Source: an uncultured Lachnospiraceae bacterium
GTDB lineage: Bacteria; Bacillota; Clostridia; Lachnospirales; Lachnospiraceae
Length of the DNA stretch: 60,758 bases
Assembly (NCBI GenBank): GCA_947566645.1
Contig: CANOKL010000024.1
Location: 1-60,758 of the forward strand
Direction of reading: 5' to 3'
The notes beneath the pieces are model-generated. The model saw nothing but the letters and a program-made list of their open reading frames with translations. It ran no database searches and was not told the DNA's origin. Below are positions 17,826 through 26,851 of this stretch, piece after piece; position 1 is the stretch's first letter; the number at the start of each line of letters is the position of its first letter. The position numbers and the translations under genes were made by a program.

Positions 17826-18532
17826 ATATTATTCCCCCAATATCTTGCCAATCTTTCCATAAAATCTTTCTTCTTTGATTTCCCAATTGGAATCATCACA
17901 CCTGATGAAAGCTTGATATCCATCTTTTCAATATTTTCTACATAAAGCAAATTAACAAGATACGAGGAATGGCATCTGGAAAATCCATATTGCTTAATCT
18001 TAGATTCCATCTCTTTGAGTTTCCAATAGCAAAGGATGTCTCCCTCCGCAGCATGTATCATCAAATTTCGATTATAGGTTTCAATATAACTAATTGATTT
18101 CAGCAGAATCTTATAATTTCCATTATCATTGTGAACTGTTATAAAAGGTTCCTCCCGTTGTGCTAATTCTTCTATCCAACGATCCATCTCCATCATCAAT
18201 CTTTTCTTCTTGATTGGCTTAATAATATAATTCGCTGCATTGACCTTATAACCGTCTAACGCATACTGTATCAGTGAGGTCAAGAAGATAATTATAACTT
18301 TTTTATCCTTTCTCCTTATTTTTTCCGCTGCTTGAATTCCATCAATACCAGGCATCTTAATGTCCAAAAACAAAATATCATAGTTGCAGCTATAATTTTC
18401 TACCAATTCATCTCCGCTATAAAAGGTAAATATGCGAAGCTCTCTATCCCTTTCTTTTGCATACTCTTCTAAACTTAATTTCACAGCTTCAACCATTGCC
18501 TTAGAATCATCACAAATTGCTACTGTAATCAT
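17822..18532 (-). CDS. LytTR-family response regulator, module b
   Basis: 236 residues from the ATG that gives MITVAICDDSKAM. Phospho-acceptor Asp in ILFLDIKMPGIDG, KPIKKKRL at the end of the receiver, then a LytTR domain with ISYIETYNRNLMIHA and FSRCHSSYLVNLLYV. It closely parallels the regulator at 41785. First gene of the pair with the kinase, and probably the controller of the ABC genes 0.5-4 kb upstream on the same strand. Confidence 0.93.
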   Translation of the reverse strand: MITVAICDDSKAMVEAVKLSLEEYAKERDRELRIFTFYSGDELVENYSCNYDILFLDIKMPGIDGIQAAEKIRRKDKKVIIIFLTSLIQYALDGYKVNAANYIIKPIKKKRLMMEMDRWIEELAQREEPFITVHNDNGNYKILLKSISYIETYNRNLMIHAAEGDILCYWKLKEMESKIKQYGFSRCHSSYLVNLLYVENIEKMDIKLSSGVMIPIGKSKKKDFMERLARYWGNNI

Positions 18533-18995
18533 ATTCTTTACCTCTACCGTCATATCCTTCTGTATATGTAAACATCCTTTACCCCTTCATCAAATACCTT
18601 CCTCTGAATCAGATAGTCTGTTATTCTTCCGGTCATTTCCCTTATCACTTTTTCGTACCTCTTTTATTAATACAGCTCTTGTGCCCATCAATACCACAGG
18701 TTATATTTTCTCTGGCAAATTTCCCTTTTGAATCAGGCACTTCCCGCCCCTCCTGCCGCTCATACAGATATATCTATCTGCATTATTCAATATCCTATTG
18801 ACAATCTTTGCCTCATACTATGGAAAAGTATACCATAAAACCAAGCCATAATCGAGTATCTCAAAATCTAACATATCATATGTTACTATTCACGGACTAA
18901 CCGTCCGCTCATAGTAACGATTCAAGGCGGCATTCCGAGTTTTGCTACGTGATACGTCTGATCTCAGATATATCCCCATTTTGCCAGCATTTACT
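18533..18995 (-). other. Intergenic region, module b
   Basis: No credible gene: short open frames here lack ribosome sites and family features. It contains a hairpin repeat at 18882-18918 (separate entry) and A+T-rich DNA where the promoter of the regulator-kinase pair must lie; no clear -35/-10 pair was found. Confidence 0.5.
18882..18918. repeat. Dispersed hairpin repeat, full copy A
   Basis: GTTACTAT (18882-18889) pairs with ATAGTAAC (18911-18918), and an inner GGAC pairs with GTCC. The left arm GTTACTATTCACGG recurs exactly at 37550-37563 (reversed), and variants occur at 49682 and 59107. No T-run, so probably not a terminator. Confidence 0.6.
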
Positions 18996-19460
18996 TTATT
19001 CCTTCTTCCAATCTAAAACAATACTTTCCTGGCGTCCATCTGGGAAAACATATGTAAATCTACTTTCCTCATCATGACAAATATAAAAGAAAGATCTCTC
19101 AGCTCCTAAATTATAGCTATATTTTTCTTTTGAGCCCTGAGCCAGCAATGTAAAATATTCAAAGCACCCGTTCTGTTCAATCTGAAGGCTTTTCATCTGG
19201 TATTCCAAAATCTGATAAATCTGTTGTTTCTTCAGTTCCTTTTCAGATATCTGCCTAAAACGGAATACACTCTTATCACGGTTACTGTTTAATACCTTGG
19301 TCAGATATTGAGTATATTCTACCGGCATAATAGCGTCTGCCGGAATATCCATTTGTTCCTTAGAAGACTCCTTAATCTTTTGTAAAAGAAGTGTTAACAC
19401 TTCTGGTGAGATAATAATAAAATCCGCCACTCCCACAATACTCAGTTTAAATTCTTTCAA
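18996..19460 (-). CDS. Hypothetical protein cotranscribed with ABC module b
   Basis: About 154 residues, mixed alpha/beta in look, no signal peptide or membrane segment, no family recognised. The best start is TTG 19460 (MKEFKLSIVGVADFI) nine bases after GAGG; GTG 19475 would overlap the permease gene by 11 bp. The C-terminus (YVFPDGRQESIVLDWKKE) reads like a small beta-rich domain. It follows the FtsX permease at once on the same strand, so it is probably an accessory cytoplasmic protein of that transporter. The modules at 10 and 27 kb have no equivalent. Confidence 0.72.
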   Translation of the reverse strand: MKEFKLSIVGVADFIIISPEVLTLLLQKIKESSKEQMDIPADAIMPVEYTQYLTKVLNSNRDKSVFRFRQISEKELKKQQIYQILEYQMKSLQIEQNGCFEYFTLLAQGSKEKYSYNLGAERSFFYICHDEESRFTYVFPDGRQESIVLDWKKE

Positions 19461-19464
19461 ATTC

Positions 19465-21633
19465 CTACACCTCACATTTTGCGATTATAATTTTGACTGC
19501 CTCTTTCCTATCAGCATATCGTAGTCCAACAATACACTTTACTTCTTTTAATGAGATGCGGTATCCAATATACTGGTATAGAACCACTGCCAAACAAATC
19601 ACCAAATCAAGTACTGCCGCCTTTACTTCATATGAACGGAAAACCCCATCATTTTGTAAATATGTGACACATTGATACAAATAAATAATGCAGACTCCAA
19701 TAAGTGTTGGAAATGCGTAAACCTTTTTCAACTGCTCTTTGACACATCTTAAGACATAATTATCATTTGCCCCCAACTTCCGGATATCATCGTAAACCTG
19801 TTTATTATTCAGCCCGATTGTCTGACTTCTCGTATATCCAATAATTCCAACAGATGCAAGCATTACGATTGCAACAAACGCAAACAAAAGAAATTGTACC
19901 GCATATTGCAGCAACATGTTTTTTTGAAATATAATTTTAAAATATGGCTCATATTTCCAATTCAAGTCTACTTCCGGATGTTCTGGCTCCAGCTTGATGT
20001 GTTCTCCTTCGTAATATTCGTCCCCTGTCAATAATGCCTGCTTTTCCAGATAGGCATCATAAAACAGTAACACTTTCATATCTTCACTTGCCGCATTGCA
20101 ATATTCCTCATAGAGTTTTTTAGAAAAATCATAAGATTTGTCTAAATCATTCACATTAAACAGCACCTGCCGGATAACATGCTCCTCTGAAATCCCCTTT
20201 TTTAGTTCATTATAATCTTTTTCACTTATAACGAACCGCGAAAAAGTGTCCCAACCATTCTCCACAATCAGCTCATTGAATACTGTCGTTCCTGCATAGC
20301 GAAGTTCTTTTTCTACCCCTGTCGCATCATTCTTTGCTAAATCCAGATCATCAAATGCAAAAAATATGGTCTCATCCATTTCCGATGAGCGAATCATTTG
20401 ATAGGTACCCTCTTCGATTTCTATATTGGTCCCCATTGCTTTATTTAGTTCTTGATCACTCACAAACTGTCTATAATAAGCTTGTTTCTCATACTGCTCT
20501 ATAATTTTCCCATTGTCATCCACATCATCACGGTTTACTCCGCTAGATAACAACTCTATAAATGGAATTTCCCGATAGCCTTGGATATTGACTTCAAACT
20601 CCTCAGCCAAAGAATACACTTTCTCTTCTTCCATCCCCTTTACAGTTCCCGGCACTCTATAGGATACATCTACGGGGTTTTTATCCGCCTGATTCTGCCC
20701 TTCCATCATATTAGTAGGAAGATAAAACGACGCGAACAAAGATCCAATAAGCAAAAGAACAATAAGTCCCATATTTCTTACCATCGAAATCCCCTGGAAT
20801 TTCAACATTCCATATGAAATGATATTCCTATAATATTTCTGCGGATCTTTCCCGCGCCTGTGAACTACGATGGAATATACTAAAATCCGATAGATTCCTA
20901 TCATACATAATCCGTAAAAAAGCATGAACAGGCTGCTTAGATACTGCTTAAATATATTTGCCCATAACACAGGCAGCACATATGCCATAAAGACTCCAAC
21001 CATAAGCAAAAAGATTCCAGATATAAGGTATTGCTCTGTAACCTGCTTTTTAATCGGTTCGCATCTTCTCTGCTCATTTATAATATCCATGACATTTGAC
21101 CGGCGCAGAAAAGAAAGCGTCATCATAAGAATACATAGAAAAACACAGGCAGAAAATGCAAGTGCATATAACACTCCCGTCAATGATATCATAAAGGTAA
21201 TTCCATCGGGTGCAATGCCAAGGTTTTCCATCACTTTCCCAATCATCATTGAGAACACATTACCTATGAGTATCCCGGCAACCGTTGCACTAAGTCCAAG
21301 TGAAAATACTTCTTTTAGCAACGCATTAGACATATGTTTCTTTTCTGTCCCCAACGCAAGGAACACCCCTAGCTCCTTGCTTTTATAACGCAAAAATAAT
21401 CCCATGGCATATAATACGAAAACAAAGCATCCTACCACTGCAATCCCAAAAATCAAGTAAATCTGTTTCCTTGAATCCCCGCCTTCCGGTAAGGCAGATT
21501 GTATATAATCACTAAACAATATCCCAAAAAAGGAGGACACTAACAGATTGGCAAACGCAATGCACAGCCAGAACTGTTTATATTGTTTATGATTTACTTT
21601 CCGCAACTTTTTTAATAAGTTAGTCAGCGTCAT
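19465..21633 (-). CDS. FtsX-family ABC transporter permease (BceB-like), module b
   Basis: About 722 residues, laid out like the module a permease: helix 1 with PEGGDSRKQ after it, ELGVFLALGTEKKHM motif, large extracytoplasmic domain (about residues 310-590), and terminal FtsX helices. Start ATG 21633 is preferred (GGTGG eight bases upstream); ATG 21639 is also possible. It overlaps the ATPase gene by 14 bp. By family it handles peptide antibiotics or signals a LytTR/GHKL pair. Confidence 0.9.
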   Translation of the reverse strand: MTLTNLLKKLRKVNHKQYKQFWLCIAFANLLVSSFFGILFSDYIQSALPEGGDSRKQIYLIFGIAVVGCFVFVLYAMGLFLRYKSKELGVFLALGTEKKHMSNALLKEVFSLGLSATVAGILIGNVFSMMIGKVMENLGIAPDGITFMISLTGVLYALAFSACVFLCILMMTLSFLRRSNVMDIINEQRRCEPIKKQVTEQYLISGIFLLMVGVFMAYVLPVLWANIFKQYLSSLFMLFYGLCMIGIYRILVYSIVVHRRGKDPQKYYRNIISYGMLKFQGISMVRNMGLIVLLLIGSLFASFYLPTNMMEGQNQADKNPVDVSYRVPGTVKGMEEEKVYSLAEEFEVNIQGYREIPFIELLSSGVNRDDVDDNGKIIEQYEKQAYYRQFVSDQELNKAMGTNIEIEEGTYQMIRSSEMDETIFFAFDDLDLAKNDATGVEKELRYAGTTVFNELIVENGWDTFSRFVISEKDYNELKKGISEEHVIRQVLFNVNDLDKSYDFSKKLYEEYCNAASEDMKVLLFYDAYLEKQALLTGDEYYEGEHIKLEPEHPEVDLNWKYEPYFKIIFQKNMLLQYAVQFLLFAFVAIVMLASVGIIGYTRSQTIGLNNKQVYDDIRKLGANDNYVLRCVKEQLKKVYAFPTLIGVCIIYLYQCVTYLQNDGVFRSYEVKAAVLDLVICLAVVLYQYIGYRISLKEVKCIVGLRYADRKEAVKIIIAKCEV

Positions 21634-22378
21634 TTTCATCACCACCGTTCAAGTCTTTAAAAATATTTAATAACTGATCCAAAAATACTTTCCTATTTCC
21701 TTTATGAATCATTTCTTTATGGATCTGTCCGTCTTTCATCACAATGACACGGTCACAATAACTGGCGGATATACTGTCATGCGTCACCATGAATATAGTA
21801 GCCTCCAGTCGCTTCTTAGCTTCAATAAAAGCCTTTATAACTGCTTCACTGGACCGGCTATCCAAATTACCAGTCGGCTCATCTGCAAGGATAATGAGCG
21901 GGTCGTTCATAAGAGCTCTGGCTACAGCCGTCCTCTGTCTCTGGCCGCCGGATATTTCTGCCGGATATTTTTCTGCGATCCTGTCTATATCAAACATCTG
22001 CAGCAGCTTCCTTGCTTTTTCTTCCATTGGCTGATATGGTTCCTCATGAATGACTTTTGGCACACATACATTTTCAAATACAGTCAGTCCGTCTAGCAGC
22101 ATAAAATCCTGAAAAACAAACCCCAGTTTCTGATTTCTGATTTCTGCAATTTCCTTTTCTCCAAGCTCCGCTAATTTTGTTCCATCTAAATCAATTTCCC
22201 CACTGTCATAAGGAATGAATGAAGAAATACAATTTAAAAGTGTGGATTTTCCACTTCCAGACGGACCCATTACAGCCACAAACTCACCTTTCTTAATGTC
22301 AAAAGATATGTTCTTTAATGTCTGGTATTCCTCACTTCCATTTTTATAACTTTGGCACAGATTTCTTACACTTAACAT
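21620..22378 (-). CDS. ABC transporter ATP-binding protein (BceA-like), module b
   Basis: 252 residues, MLSVRNLCQSYKNG, from the second ATG because GGGAGG is eight bases from it but only two from the first. Walker A GPSGSGKSTLLN, signature ISGGQRQR, Walker B LIILADEPTG, H-loop MVTHD. It is plainly paralogous to the module a ATPase (shared LGFVFQDFMLLDGLTV). First gene of the ABC operon of module b. Confidence 0.95.
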   Translation of the reverse strand: MLSVRNLCQSYKNGSEEYQTLKNISFDIKKGEFVAVMGPSGSGKSTLLNCISSFIPYDSGEIDLDGTKLAELGEKEIAEIRNQKLGFVFQDFMLLDGLTVFENVCVPKVIHEEPYQPMEEKARKLLQMFDIDRIAEKYPAEISGGQRQRTAVARALMNDPLIILADEPTGNLDSRSSEAVIKAFIEAKKRLEATIFMVTHDSISASYCDRVIVMKDGQIHKEMIHKGNRKVFLDQLLNIFKDLNGGDENDAD

Positions 22379-22535
22379 TTTCATTCCCTCCCTTTTAATA
22401 TGCGCTCGCCAGATTGTTCGCGCTCACTGGATAACTGTTTGACGATATTAAGATATCACCCAATTAATCTCATGTATACAGCAATTGCCTAATCCACTTC
22501 TCACATTGCCTAAAATGACTTTAACAATTATACAC

Positions 22536-22585
22536 AGCTAATTTGGGACGGGGCATTTTTAAAAATGCCCCGTCCCAAATTAGCT
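22536..22585. repeat. 50-bp perfect palindrome of the GGGACGGGG type
   Basis: Two 25-base arms, AGCTAATTTGGGACGGGGCA plus five T and its exact complement, meet with no spacer at 22560/22561. It stands between the start of ABC module b and a short plus-strand ORF. There is no T-run outside the stem. GGGACGG palindromes recur in many Firmicutes and are often linked to REP-associated transposases; none is seen here. Confidence 0.7.
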
Positions 22586-22695
22586 TCTTTTTGAAGTTTT
22601 TGTGTTTCCTCTTGCATTCTCCTCCAAAACGTACTACAATAGATAACTGTTTAAGGGGAAACTAATTTATTAAAATATTTTCAGGGGAGATTTTT

Positions 22696-22929
22696 ATGAG
22701 TATCAGAGACAGAAACAGATTGTTTACAGACAGCTATGACCAGGATGACAATTACAAGGATGTCCTGTCTGTCCTTTCACAGCTTGATGATAAAGCTGAC
22801 ATTGATTATGTCAAAGAAAATTATCAGTATGAGCAGAAATGCACTTCCCGGCATCCTCATGTGGATTTTCATCCCCTGCAGAATGCAGCGAAGTTCTTCC
22901 AGTGTCTCATACAGAAAAGATGTGCCTGA
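22696..22929 (+). CDS. Hypothetical 77-residue protein
   Basis: An AGGGGAG site precedes the ATG by about six bases. The first 46 residues (MSIRDRNRLFTDSYDQDDNY...) are acidic and protein-like, while the tail (CTSRHPHVDFHPLQ...) looks less so, as though the gene were truncated or frameshifted. No family recognised. It ends 30 bp from the converging xylulokinase terminator. Confidence 0.4.
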   Translation: MSIRDRNRLFTDSYDQDDNYKDVLSVLSQLDDKADIDYVKENYQYEQKCTSRHPHVDFHPLQNAAKFFQCLIQKRCA

Positions 22930-22958
22930 AAAGGGGTAGGTACTAAGAGAACATACTA

Positions 22959-23005
22959 AAAGGAGACATTCCAGGAGCTATGAAAGCTCCTGGAATGTCT
23001 CCTTT
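22959..23005 (-). terminator. Long stem-loop formed partly by the xylB coding end
   Basis: Two perfectly complementary 21-base arms (22959-22979 and 22985-23005) flank a 5-base loop. The 5' arm of the minus-strand RNA is the last codons of xylB (KETFQEL) and its stop lies at the loop edge. TTTT overlaps the distal end. It probably stops transcription and guards the 3' end. Confidence 0.6.
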
Positions 23006-24447
23006 AATGCCGGGTAGATTTTTCTGAATTTCTGATATCTTTCTTCGTATTTTGCGGTCAGTTCTTTATCCGGTTCCACGGTATCAATCACCTTCACAAG
23101 CTTTTCTGCCGCTTCCTCCACACTTCCATACTCACCGCAGCCCACTGCTGCCAGTATAGCCCCGCCGTAGCCCGGGCCTTCCTCGCTTTCGATTATATCT
23201 ACCTTAAGATTCATGACATTCGCGATGATTTTCTTCCAGAGCGGACTCTTGGCCCCGCCGCCGCAGATCTTTGTGCGGCTGACCTGAACGCCCAGACTTC
23301 TTGCCACCTCAAGGGAGTCCCTGAGTGCAAATGCCACGCCCTCTAATACTGCCTGTGTCATATCCTCTCTTGTTGTATCCATCGTCATTCCGGTAAATGT
23401 TCCTCTTGCCTTCGGGTCATTATGGGGCGAGCGTTCTCCCATAAGATACGGAAGATAGAATACCTGGTTCTCTCCAAGCTTCGTAATTCCTGCCTGCTCG
23501 GCGGCAAAATCTGTTGTCTTAAGGATCTCTTCATTCCACCACTTATTGCAGGATGCAGCGCTTAGCATGCAGCCCATAAGATGATAGCGTCCGTCTGCAT
23601 GGGCAAAGGAATGGAGGGCGTTATTTTCATCCACTCCGAAGGTTTTGCTGGAGATAAAGACGGTTCCAGAGGTTCCGAGGGAAATGTTGCACATACCGTC
23701 TCCTACTGTCCCTGTCCCTACCGCTGCTGCTGCATTGTCCCCCGCTCCGGCAATAATCTTAACCTGGTCTGAAAGTCCTGCTGCTTCTGCAAGCTCCGGC
23801 TTCAGGGTTCCTACCACCTCATAGCTCTCATACAGCTTCGGGAGCTGCTCTTTCGTCACACCGCAGATTTCCATCATATCTTCCGACCAGCATTTATTTT
23901 TTACATCCATAAGGAGCATGCCGGAAGCGTCTGAATAATCCGTACAGTGTACGCCGCTCAGGCGGTACGCCAGATAATCCTTCGGAAGCATAATCTTCGC
24001 AATTCTTGCAAAATTCTCCGGCTCGTTTTCCCGCATCCAGAGAAGCTTTGGCGCTGTAAAGCCTGCAAATGCAATATTTGCCGTATACTCTGACAGCTTC
24101 TCCTTTCCGATTATCTGGTTCAGATAATCCGTCTCCTTCGCCGTACGCCCGTCATTCCACAGAATCGCAGGGCGGATCACCTGGTCGTCCTGATCAAGGG
24201 CGACTAATCCATGCATCTGCCCGCCAAAGCTGATACCCGCCACCTGTGACCGGTCGGCTCCTTCTAACAATTCGGCAATTCCTTCCATCGTCTTCTCATA
24301 CCAGTCCTCCGGTCTCTGCTCCGACCATCCTGGATGAGGGAAAAATAACGGATATTCTTTTGATACGATCTTATGGATCTTTCCTCCGCCGTCCATAAGC
24401 AGAAGCTTGACGGCTGAGGTTCCAAGGTCAATTCCTATATATAACAT
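22978..24447 (-). CDS. xylB: Xylulokinase, FGGY family
   Basis: 489 residues, the usual length. N-terminal ATP-binding fold YIGIDLGTSAVKLLLMD, GWSEQRPEDWY, GISFGGQMHGLVALD, substrate-site WNDGR, central AGAGDNAAAAVGTG, and C-terminal ICGGGAKSPLWKKIIANV are all hallmarks of XylB. It phosphorylates D-xylulose, or a related ketose, with ATP. It lies 17 bp after the isomerase-like gene, so the ketose made by that enzyme is the likely substrate. This leaves open whether the operon serves D-xylose, L-fucose/D-arabinose or another sugar. Confidence 0.93.
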   Translation of the reverse strand: MLYIGIDLGTSAVKLLLMDGGGKIHKIVSKEYPLFFPHPGWSEQRPEDWYEKTMEGIAELLEGADRSQVAGISFGGQMHGLVALDQDDQVIRPAILWNDGRTAKETDYLNQIIGKEKLSEYTANIAFAGFTAPKLLWMRENEPENFARIAKIMLPKDYLAYRLSGVHCTDYSDASGMLLMDVKNKCWSEDMMEICGVTKEQLPKLYESYEVVGTLKPELAEAAGLSDQVKIIAGAGDNAAAAVGTGTVGDGMCNISLGTSGTVFISSKTFGVDENNALHSFAHADGRYHLMGCMLSAASCNKWWNEEILKTTDFAAEQAGITKLGENQVFYLPYLMGERSPHNDPKARGTFTGMTMDTTREDMTQAVLEGVAFALRDSLEVARSLGVQVSRTKICGGGAKSPLWKKIIANVMNLKVDIIESEEGPGYGGAILAAVGCGEYGSVEEAAEKLVKVIDTVEPDKELTAKYEERYQKFRKIYPALKETFQELS

Positions 24448-24464
24448 TTCTTCCTCCTGCTACT

Positions 24465-25949
24465 TTATTTCCATGGGTTTTCTGTCGGATATCTCATACC
24501 TGCGGGCTGGTTATAGCCAATCTCTTCTACCGGGACACCGATATACTTAAACACCTCAAACAATGCCTTCCCGTGGTTTCCAAATGCAACCGCGCCGTGA
24601 TGCGGATAATTTCCTTCGATCAGCACATGGCGGTAGAATCTGCCCATCTCCGGAATCGCGAAGATGCCGATTCCCCCGAAAGATCTCGTTGCCACCGGAA
24701 GCACCTCGCCCTGGGCAATATATGCGCGGAGCTTACAGTCAGCCGTGCTCTGCAGACGATAGAAGGTAATATCGCCAGGCATAATATCTCCTTCCAGGGT
24801 TCCCTGTGTTACCTCCTCCGGCAGCGCCCTTGCCATGATCAGCTGATACTTCATCTCACAGAAGGACAGCTTCTTGGATGCTGTATTTCCGCAGTGGAAG
24901 CCCATAAATGTATCCTTATGTGTATAGTTAAATTTTCCTTCGATATCTTCTTTGTACATGTCTGCCGGAACATTGTTGTTAATATCCAACAGAGTCACAA
25001 TATCCTCACTGACTACGGTTCCGATAAATTCACTTAAGGCTCCATAGATGTCCACTTCACAGGACACCGGAATCCCCTGTGCAGTCAGGCGGCTGTTCAC
25101 ATAGCACGGCACGAATCCGAACTGTGTCTGGAATGCAGGCCAGCATTTTCCTGCAATGGCAACATATTTGCGGTATCCCCGGTGTTCTTCAATCCAGTCC
25201 TTAAGAGTGATCTCGTACTGGGCAAGCTTCGCAAGAATCTCTGGCTTCTTATTTCCTGCTCCAAGTTCCTCTTCCATCTCCTTTACCAGTCCCGGAATCC
25301 TCTCATCTCCTGCATGCTTATTAAATGCCTCAAACAGATCCAGTTCTGAGTTTTCTTCAATCTCAACGCCAAGGTCATACAGTGGCTTAATCGGCGCATT
25401 ACATGCCAGGAAGTTCAGCGGTCTTGGCCCGAAGCTTATAATCTTCAGATTGCTAAGCCCGATGACTGCTTTTGCAACCGGGCGGAACTCGTGAATCATA
25501 TCCGCGCATTCCTCTGCAGTCCCAACGGGATATTCCGGAATGTACGCCTTTACATTGCGGAGCTTTAAGTTGTAGCTTGCATTTAACATTCCGCAGTATG
25601 CATCGCCCCTGCCCTGGATCAGGTTGTCCCCCCGCTCCTCTGCTGCTGCAATGAACATCTTCGGTCCTTCAAAATGCTTTGCAAGCAGAGTCTCTGAGAT
25701 CTCCGGCCCAAAGTTCCCAAGATAGACAACAAGTGCGTTACATCCTGCCTTCTTAATATCCTCCAGCGCCTGGACCATGTGAATCTCACTCTCTACGATA
25801 CAGACCGGGCATTCATAGATCTCCTCTGCTCCGTATTTCTCCGTGTAAGCCTTCATGAGCGCTTCCCGCCTTGTAACGGACAGGCTCTCTGGAAAACAGT
25901 CTCTGCTTACTGCAACGACTCCGATTTTTAATTGTGGCATGTTGTTCAT
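24465..25949 (-). CDS. L-fucose/L-arabinose isomerase family protein
   Basis: 494 residues, cytoplasmic. The N-terminal half (LKIGVVAVSRDCFPES, LVVYLGNFGPE, PRPLNFLACNAP) and C-terminal half (FMGFHCGNTASKK, EGNYPHHGAVAFGNHGKAL) resemble the FucI/AraA superfamily, with several His and Asp/Glu residues available for Mn2+. It is shorter than classical FucI (about 590). By family it interconverts an aldose and ketose; the precise sugar is unknown. AGGAAG stands nine bases before the ATG. It is paired with a xylulokinase and a DUF4867 gene. Confidence 0.88.
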   Translation of the reverse strand: MNNMPQLKIGVVAVSRDCFPESLSVTRREALMKAYTEKYGAEEIYECPVCIVESEIHMVQALEDIKKAGCNALVVYLGNFGPEISETLLAKHFEGPKMFIAAAEERGDNLIQGRGDAYCGMLNASYNLKLRNVKAYIPEYPVGTAEECADMIHEFRPVAKAVIGLSNLKIISFGPRPLNFLACNAPIKPLYDLGVEIEENSELDLFEAFNKHAGDERIPGLVKEMEEELGAGNKKPEILAKLAQYEITLKDWIEEHRGYRKYVAIAGKCWPAFQTQFGFVPCYVNSRLTAQGIPVSCEVDIYGALSEFIGTVVSEDIVTLLDINNNVPADMYKEDIEGKFNYTHKDTFMGFHCGNTASKKLSFCEMKYQLIMARALPEEVTQGTLEGDIMPGDITFYRLQSTADCKLRAYIAQGEVLPVATRSFGGIGIFAIPEMGRFYRHVLIEGNYPHHGAVAFGNHGKALFEVFKYIGVPVEEIGYNQPAGMRYPTENPWK

Positions 25950-25991
25950 AATAATCTACTTCCTTTCCTTTTATATACTTTTTTTACAGTC

Positions 25992-26059
25992 AGTGCGGCT
26001 TAAAGCCTGCACTCACTCCTAAATCACATTCTTACAGAATGCGCAGCTTACGCGCATTC
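25992..26059 (-). promoter_or_regulatory. Two intercistronic hairpins
   Basis: GTGC-GGCTTAAAGCC-GCAC (from about 25992) and GAATGCGC-AGCTTAC-GCGCATTC (26037-26059) form two stems in the 141-bp gap between the DUF4867 and isomerase genes. No T-run. They may process or partly terminate the mRNA. Confidence 0.45.
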
Positions 26060-26090
26060 CTGACCCATGAATCGTAACTGCGAATCTTTG

Positions 26091-26705
26091 CTACAGTTCA
26101 ATATTCTCTCCCTTTAGCCCGCAGAAAGCGCCTTCGATTCCCGCCTCCTCATGGGCAATGAGCCATTTATTCTTTGCTGTAATAAGACGCTCCTCACCCG
26201 ATTCTCCTGCCGGAAAATCAAGCTCCGTATTCGTCCCTGCCGGGAGCACTACAACTGCCCGGAAGCCTGTCTCTGATGCCATGCACGGCGCATAATGAAG
26301 CGTTGTGGCATACATCTCCACCGCAGTCCCTGCCGGAACAAAAAATGCCTCCACATGTGAAGTATCATATGTATAATCCTCTTCCACATCCTGCTCCATG
26401 CCCACCAGGAGAATCATATCCGTAACCGCGACATTGATCTCCGAAGAACGATGGTATTCCAGGGCATTGAGCTTTTTGTTCTTCCCATTGCAATATCCAA
26501 TCTGTATCGGAAGGCCCCCAAATGCCCGGGTTTTGAATTCCTGCGCCGCCGGAAGCGCCTCCAGCTCCTCTACAGACGGCACATAGACCACCTCATCCGG
26601 AAGCGGCGTATGCTTCATTGCCTCCAGAAGGCCTGAAAGAGAGTATCTCTCTAAGACACGCCCATATTTTCCAAAAGACTTGTCCGTAACCTTTTGTACA
26701 TCCAT
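26091..26705 (-). CDS. DUF4867 family protein
   Basis: 204 residues, cupin-like, no signal peptide. PIQIGYCNGKNKKLNALEYHRSSEINVAVTDMILLVG and FFVPAGTAVEMYATTLHYAPC look like a double-stranded beta-helix with metal-binding His and Glu. This domain family is often encoded beside fucose/arabinose isomerase-like genes and may be a sugar epimerase or mutarotase; no activity is established here. It is the promoter-proximal gene of the operon. Confidence 0.85.
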   Translation of the reverse strand: MDVQKVTDKSFGKYGRVLERYSLSGLLEAMKHTPLPDEVVYVPSVEELEALPAAQEFKTRAFGGLPIQIGYCNGKNKKLNALEYHRSSEINVAVTDMILLVGMEQDVEEDYTYDTSHVEAFFVPAGTAVEMYATTLHYAPCMASETGFRAVVVLPAGTNTELDFPAGESGEERLITAKNKWLIAHEEAGIEGAFCGLKGENIEL

Positions 26706-26735
26706 GCTATTTTCCCTCCTTGCCTGTTTGTAAAT

Positions 26736-26777
26736 ATCATAGCAGACCGCTTTATCTTTCTCGACCTATTACTGGTC
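26736..26777 (-). promoter_or_regulatory. Likely promoter/operator of the DUF4867-isomerase-xylB operon
   Basis: TATGAT (26741-26736) serves as a -10 box; the -35 region is poor. Immediately upstream lies the inverted repeat GACC-N7-GGTC (26763-26777), a candidate activator or repressor site. No sugar-type regulator gene is adjacent. Confidence 0.38.
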
Positions 26778-26851
26778 AGATTAAGGGTCATTTCTTGTCC
26801 TTTTTTTATTGAAAGAAAGACTTTACACTAAAATCACCAGTTGATATAATG

